From: Streptomyces graminofaciens
GTDB lineage: Bacteria; Actinomycetota; Actinomycetes; Streptomycetales; Streptomycetaceae
NCBI RefSeq assembly: GCF_030294945.1
Contig: NZ_AP018448.1
Location: 9,148,501 to 9,212,500, forward strand
Length of the DNA stretch: 64,000 nucleotides
Direction: 5' to 3'
The notes under the pieces: generated by a model
Seen by the model: the letters and a program-made list of their open reading frames with translations, nothing else
The model's database searches: none
What the model was told of the DNA's origin: nothing
Shown: piece after piece, positions 62,618 to 64,000 of the stretch
Layout of the letters: each line of letters begins with the position of its first letter
Numbering within the stretch: the stretch's first letter is position 1
Translations under genes and position numbers: made by a program

Positions 62618-63331
62618 CTATGACGCGTACTGCTCCTGCTCCTGCTCCTGCTCCTGCACCTGTTCGGTGAGCGTCAGCTGCCCCGCCTTGATCGTGGCGA
62701 GCCGGGGTGCCCGCCTGGCGATCGACGAGTCGTGCGTGACGAGGATGAAGGTGAGGCCCTGCTCCCGCCACAGCCCCTCCAGCAGGGCCATGATCTCGTC
62801 GCGGGTGCCCTCGTCGAGGTTGCCGGTCGGCTCGTCGGCGAGGAGCACCTTCGGCGCCTTGACCAGCGCGCGGGCGATGGCGACGCGCTGCTGCTGACCG
62901 CCGGACAGCTCGGACGGGGCGTGCGTGAGGCGCTCGCCGAGGCCCACCGAACGCAGCGCCTCGGCGGCCCGCTCGCGCCGTTCCCCCGCCTTCACACCGA
63001 GCGGGACGAGCGCGGTCTCCACGTTCTCCTGCGCGGTCAGCGTCGGAATGAGGTTGAACGCCTGGAAGATGATGCCGATCTTCTCGGCGCGCAGTCGGGT
63101 CAGCTTGGCCTCGCTGATGGAGGCGAGGTCCACGCCGTCCAGCTCGACGCTGCCGGCGGAGGGGCGGTCCAGACCGCCGATCATCTGCAGGAGGGTCGAC
63201 TTGCCGCCGCCCGTGGGGCCCTGGATGACGAGCTGGTCGCCGTCCTCGATGACGAGGTCGATGCCGCGCAGTGCCTCCACCGTCTCCTTGCCCCGCGTGT
63301 AGCGCTTGGTGACGCCGTTGAGCTTGTACAT
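62618..63331 (-). CDS. MacB/LolD-type ABC transporter ATPase, 237 aa
   Basis: Walker A is IQGPTGGGKSTLLQMIGGL (about residue 36), then the Q-loop in GIIFQAFNLIPTLTAQENV, the signature LSGGQQQRVAIARAL (about 139), Walker B VLLADEPTGNLD and the switch histidine in LVTHD. The tail repeats QEQEQEQEQ, encoded by a hexanucleotide run. The gene follows the FtsX-type permease by 34 bases on the same strand. Confidence 0.92.
   Translation of the reverse strand: MYKLNGVTKRYTRGKETVEALRGIDLVIEDGDQLVIQGPTGGGKSTLLQMIGGLDRPSAGSVELDGVDLASISEAKLTRLRAEKIGIIFQAFNLIPTLTAQENVETALVPLGVKAGERRERAAEALRSVGLGERLTHAPSELSGGQQQRVAIARALVKAPKVLLADEPTGNLDEGTRDEIMALLEGLWREQGLTFILVTHDSSIARRAPRLATIKAGQLTLTEQVQEQEQEQEQYAS
62631..62662. 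repeat. Short tandem repeat at the end of the ABC ATPase gene
   Basis: About five copies of CTCCTG encode alternating glutamine and glutamate at the ATPase C-terminus. Such a run can change copy number and so the tail length. Confidence 0.8.
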
Positions 63332-63365
63332 GGGTTACTCCGTGGATCTCGGTGAGGGGCGGGGT

Positions 63366-64000
63366 TCAGGACACGCTGCGCAGGGCGTCGGCCGGCCGCA
63401 TCCGGGAGGCGCGCCAGCCGCCCATGGCCCCGGCGATCAGACCGCCGGCGATGGCGAGGCCCGCCGCGAGCGCGATGGTGGACAGGGAGACGGGCGCGGA
63501 CAGCGCGATCTCCAGCGCGTTGGACGCCTGCTGGCCGGGGGCACCGCCACCGCCGGGACCGCCCCCGCCGGGACCGCCGCCCATGCCGCCGGCGGCGTTG
63601 CCCAGCTCCGCCTTGAGGGTCGGGCTGATCGCGGTCACCGTGTAGGCGGCGCCGAGGCCGAGCGCGATACCGAGGGCGCCGCCGAGCAGACCGTTCACGA
63701 TGGACTCGCCCACGACCTGGCGGGTGACCTTGCGGCTCGGCCAGCCCAGCGCCTTCAGCGTGCCGAACTCACGCACCCGACGGGACACGGCCGACGAGGT
63801 GAGCAGCGCGGCCACCAGGAACGCGGCGGCGAGCACGGCGATGGACAGCCACTTGCCGACGCTGGTCGCGAGGTTCGAGGCGGTGGTCAGCGAACCGGAG
63901 ACGGTCTTGGCGAGGTCGGCCGAGGTGGTGACCGTAGTCCCCGAGATGTTCTTCTGGATCGCCGACTTCACGGCGTCGATCTGCTCGGAGTCGGTGGCCT
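63366..64000 (-). CDS. MacB/FtsX-type ABC permease, C-terminal part (runs off the window)
   Basis: The minus-strand frame is open to the right edge, giving the last 210 or so residues. Visible are three membrane segments: SIAVLAAAFLVAALLTSSAV, GGALGIALGLGAAYTVTAI and TIALAAGLAIAGGLIAGAMG, with RRVREFGTLKALGWPSRKV and ASRMRPADALRS between and after them, the FtsX domain pattern. A glycine/proline-rich loop (GGMGGGPGGGGPGGGG) lies between the second and third segments. The start codon is outside the window. Partner of the adjacent ATPase. Confidence 0.9.
   Translation of the reverse strand, partial: ATDSEQIDAVKSAIQKNISGTTVTTSADLAKTVSGSLTTASNLATSVGKWLSIAVLAAAFLVAALLTSSAVSRRVREFGTLKALGWPSRKVTRQVVGESIVNGLLGGALGIALGLGAAYTVTAISPTLKAELGNAAGGMGGGPGGGGPGGGGAPGQQASNALEIALSAPVSLSTIALAAGLAIAGGLIAGAMGGWRASRMRPADALRSVS

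Overview
The base composition (GC-rich with strong third-position GC), GTG/TTG starts, rare TTA codons and gene content (XRE/DUF397 regulator pair, F420-dependent luciferase-like oxidoreductase, SPW-repeat protein, DUF6177 remnant) point to an actinobacterium, almost certainly Streptomyces or a close relative. I saw no rRNA, tRNA or CRISPR array. All calls are by eye; no database search was possible.

Layout. (1) 1-7.4 kb is mobile: the end of a transposase, a plasmid-type module on the minus strand (a possible replication initiator, a triple-HTH protein, ParA and its partner, joined by 4-base ATGA overlaps at two of the three junctions), then an IS30-type element split by two IS5-type elements that each carry a frameshifted transposase pair. 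(2) 7.4-35.6 kb is a dense defence island: a DUF3883 protein with a PD-(D/E)XK/DUF2075 helicase; a one-chain GmrSD-type restriction enzyme; an SMC-like ATPase with a small HEPN-like partner; an RHH/PIN toxin-antitoxin pair; an EcsC-like protein overlapping a cysteine-rich protein; a HATPase/XRE/DUF397 regulatory trio; a three-gene HEPN-DUF499 ATPase, DUF1156 methyltransferase and SNF2-DUF3883 helicase operon; and a four-gene operon coupling a Cas4/AddB-like Fe-S nuclease-fold protein to an SF1 helicase. A broken DUF6177 gene marks the far edge. (3) 36.7-64 kb looks like ordinary chromosome: a secreted GH78 rhamnosidase with an internal duplication and a LacI-type operator, an SPW membrane protein, an N-acetylglutaminylglutamine-type amidotransferase cluster (S9 peptidase, AsnO-like enzyme, carboxylate-amine ligase), an NDP-sugar epimerase/decarboxylase, a hemerythrin, an F420 oxidoreductase, two secreted GH43 enzymes (one with a ricin-type lectin, one with an AbfB domain), a two-component system, an MMPL exporter, MazG-like, DoxX and SnoaL-like proteins, a frameshifted aldo/keto reductase, and a MacB-type ABC transporter that runs off the window.

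How the genes work together. The defence genes form co-directional, often overlapping blocks, each pairing a recognition or motor ATPase with a nuclease, methyltransferase or RNase-like effector. The strongest candidate for an undescribed system is the four-gene operon at 30633-35597, which resembles a Dna2 enzyme split into separate nuclease-like and helicase subunits and accompanied by two unrecognised proteins. The plasmid-type module and nested insertion sequences beside the island suggest it came from, or was assembled by, a mobile replicon. The sugar-degrading genes of the second half would attack rhamnose- and arabinose-containing plant polysaccharides outside the cell.
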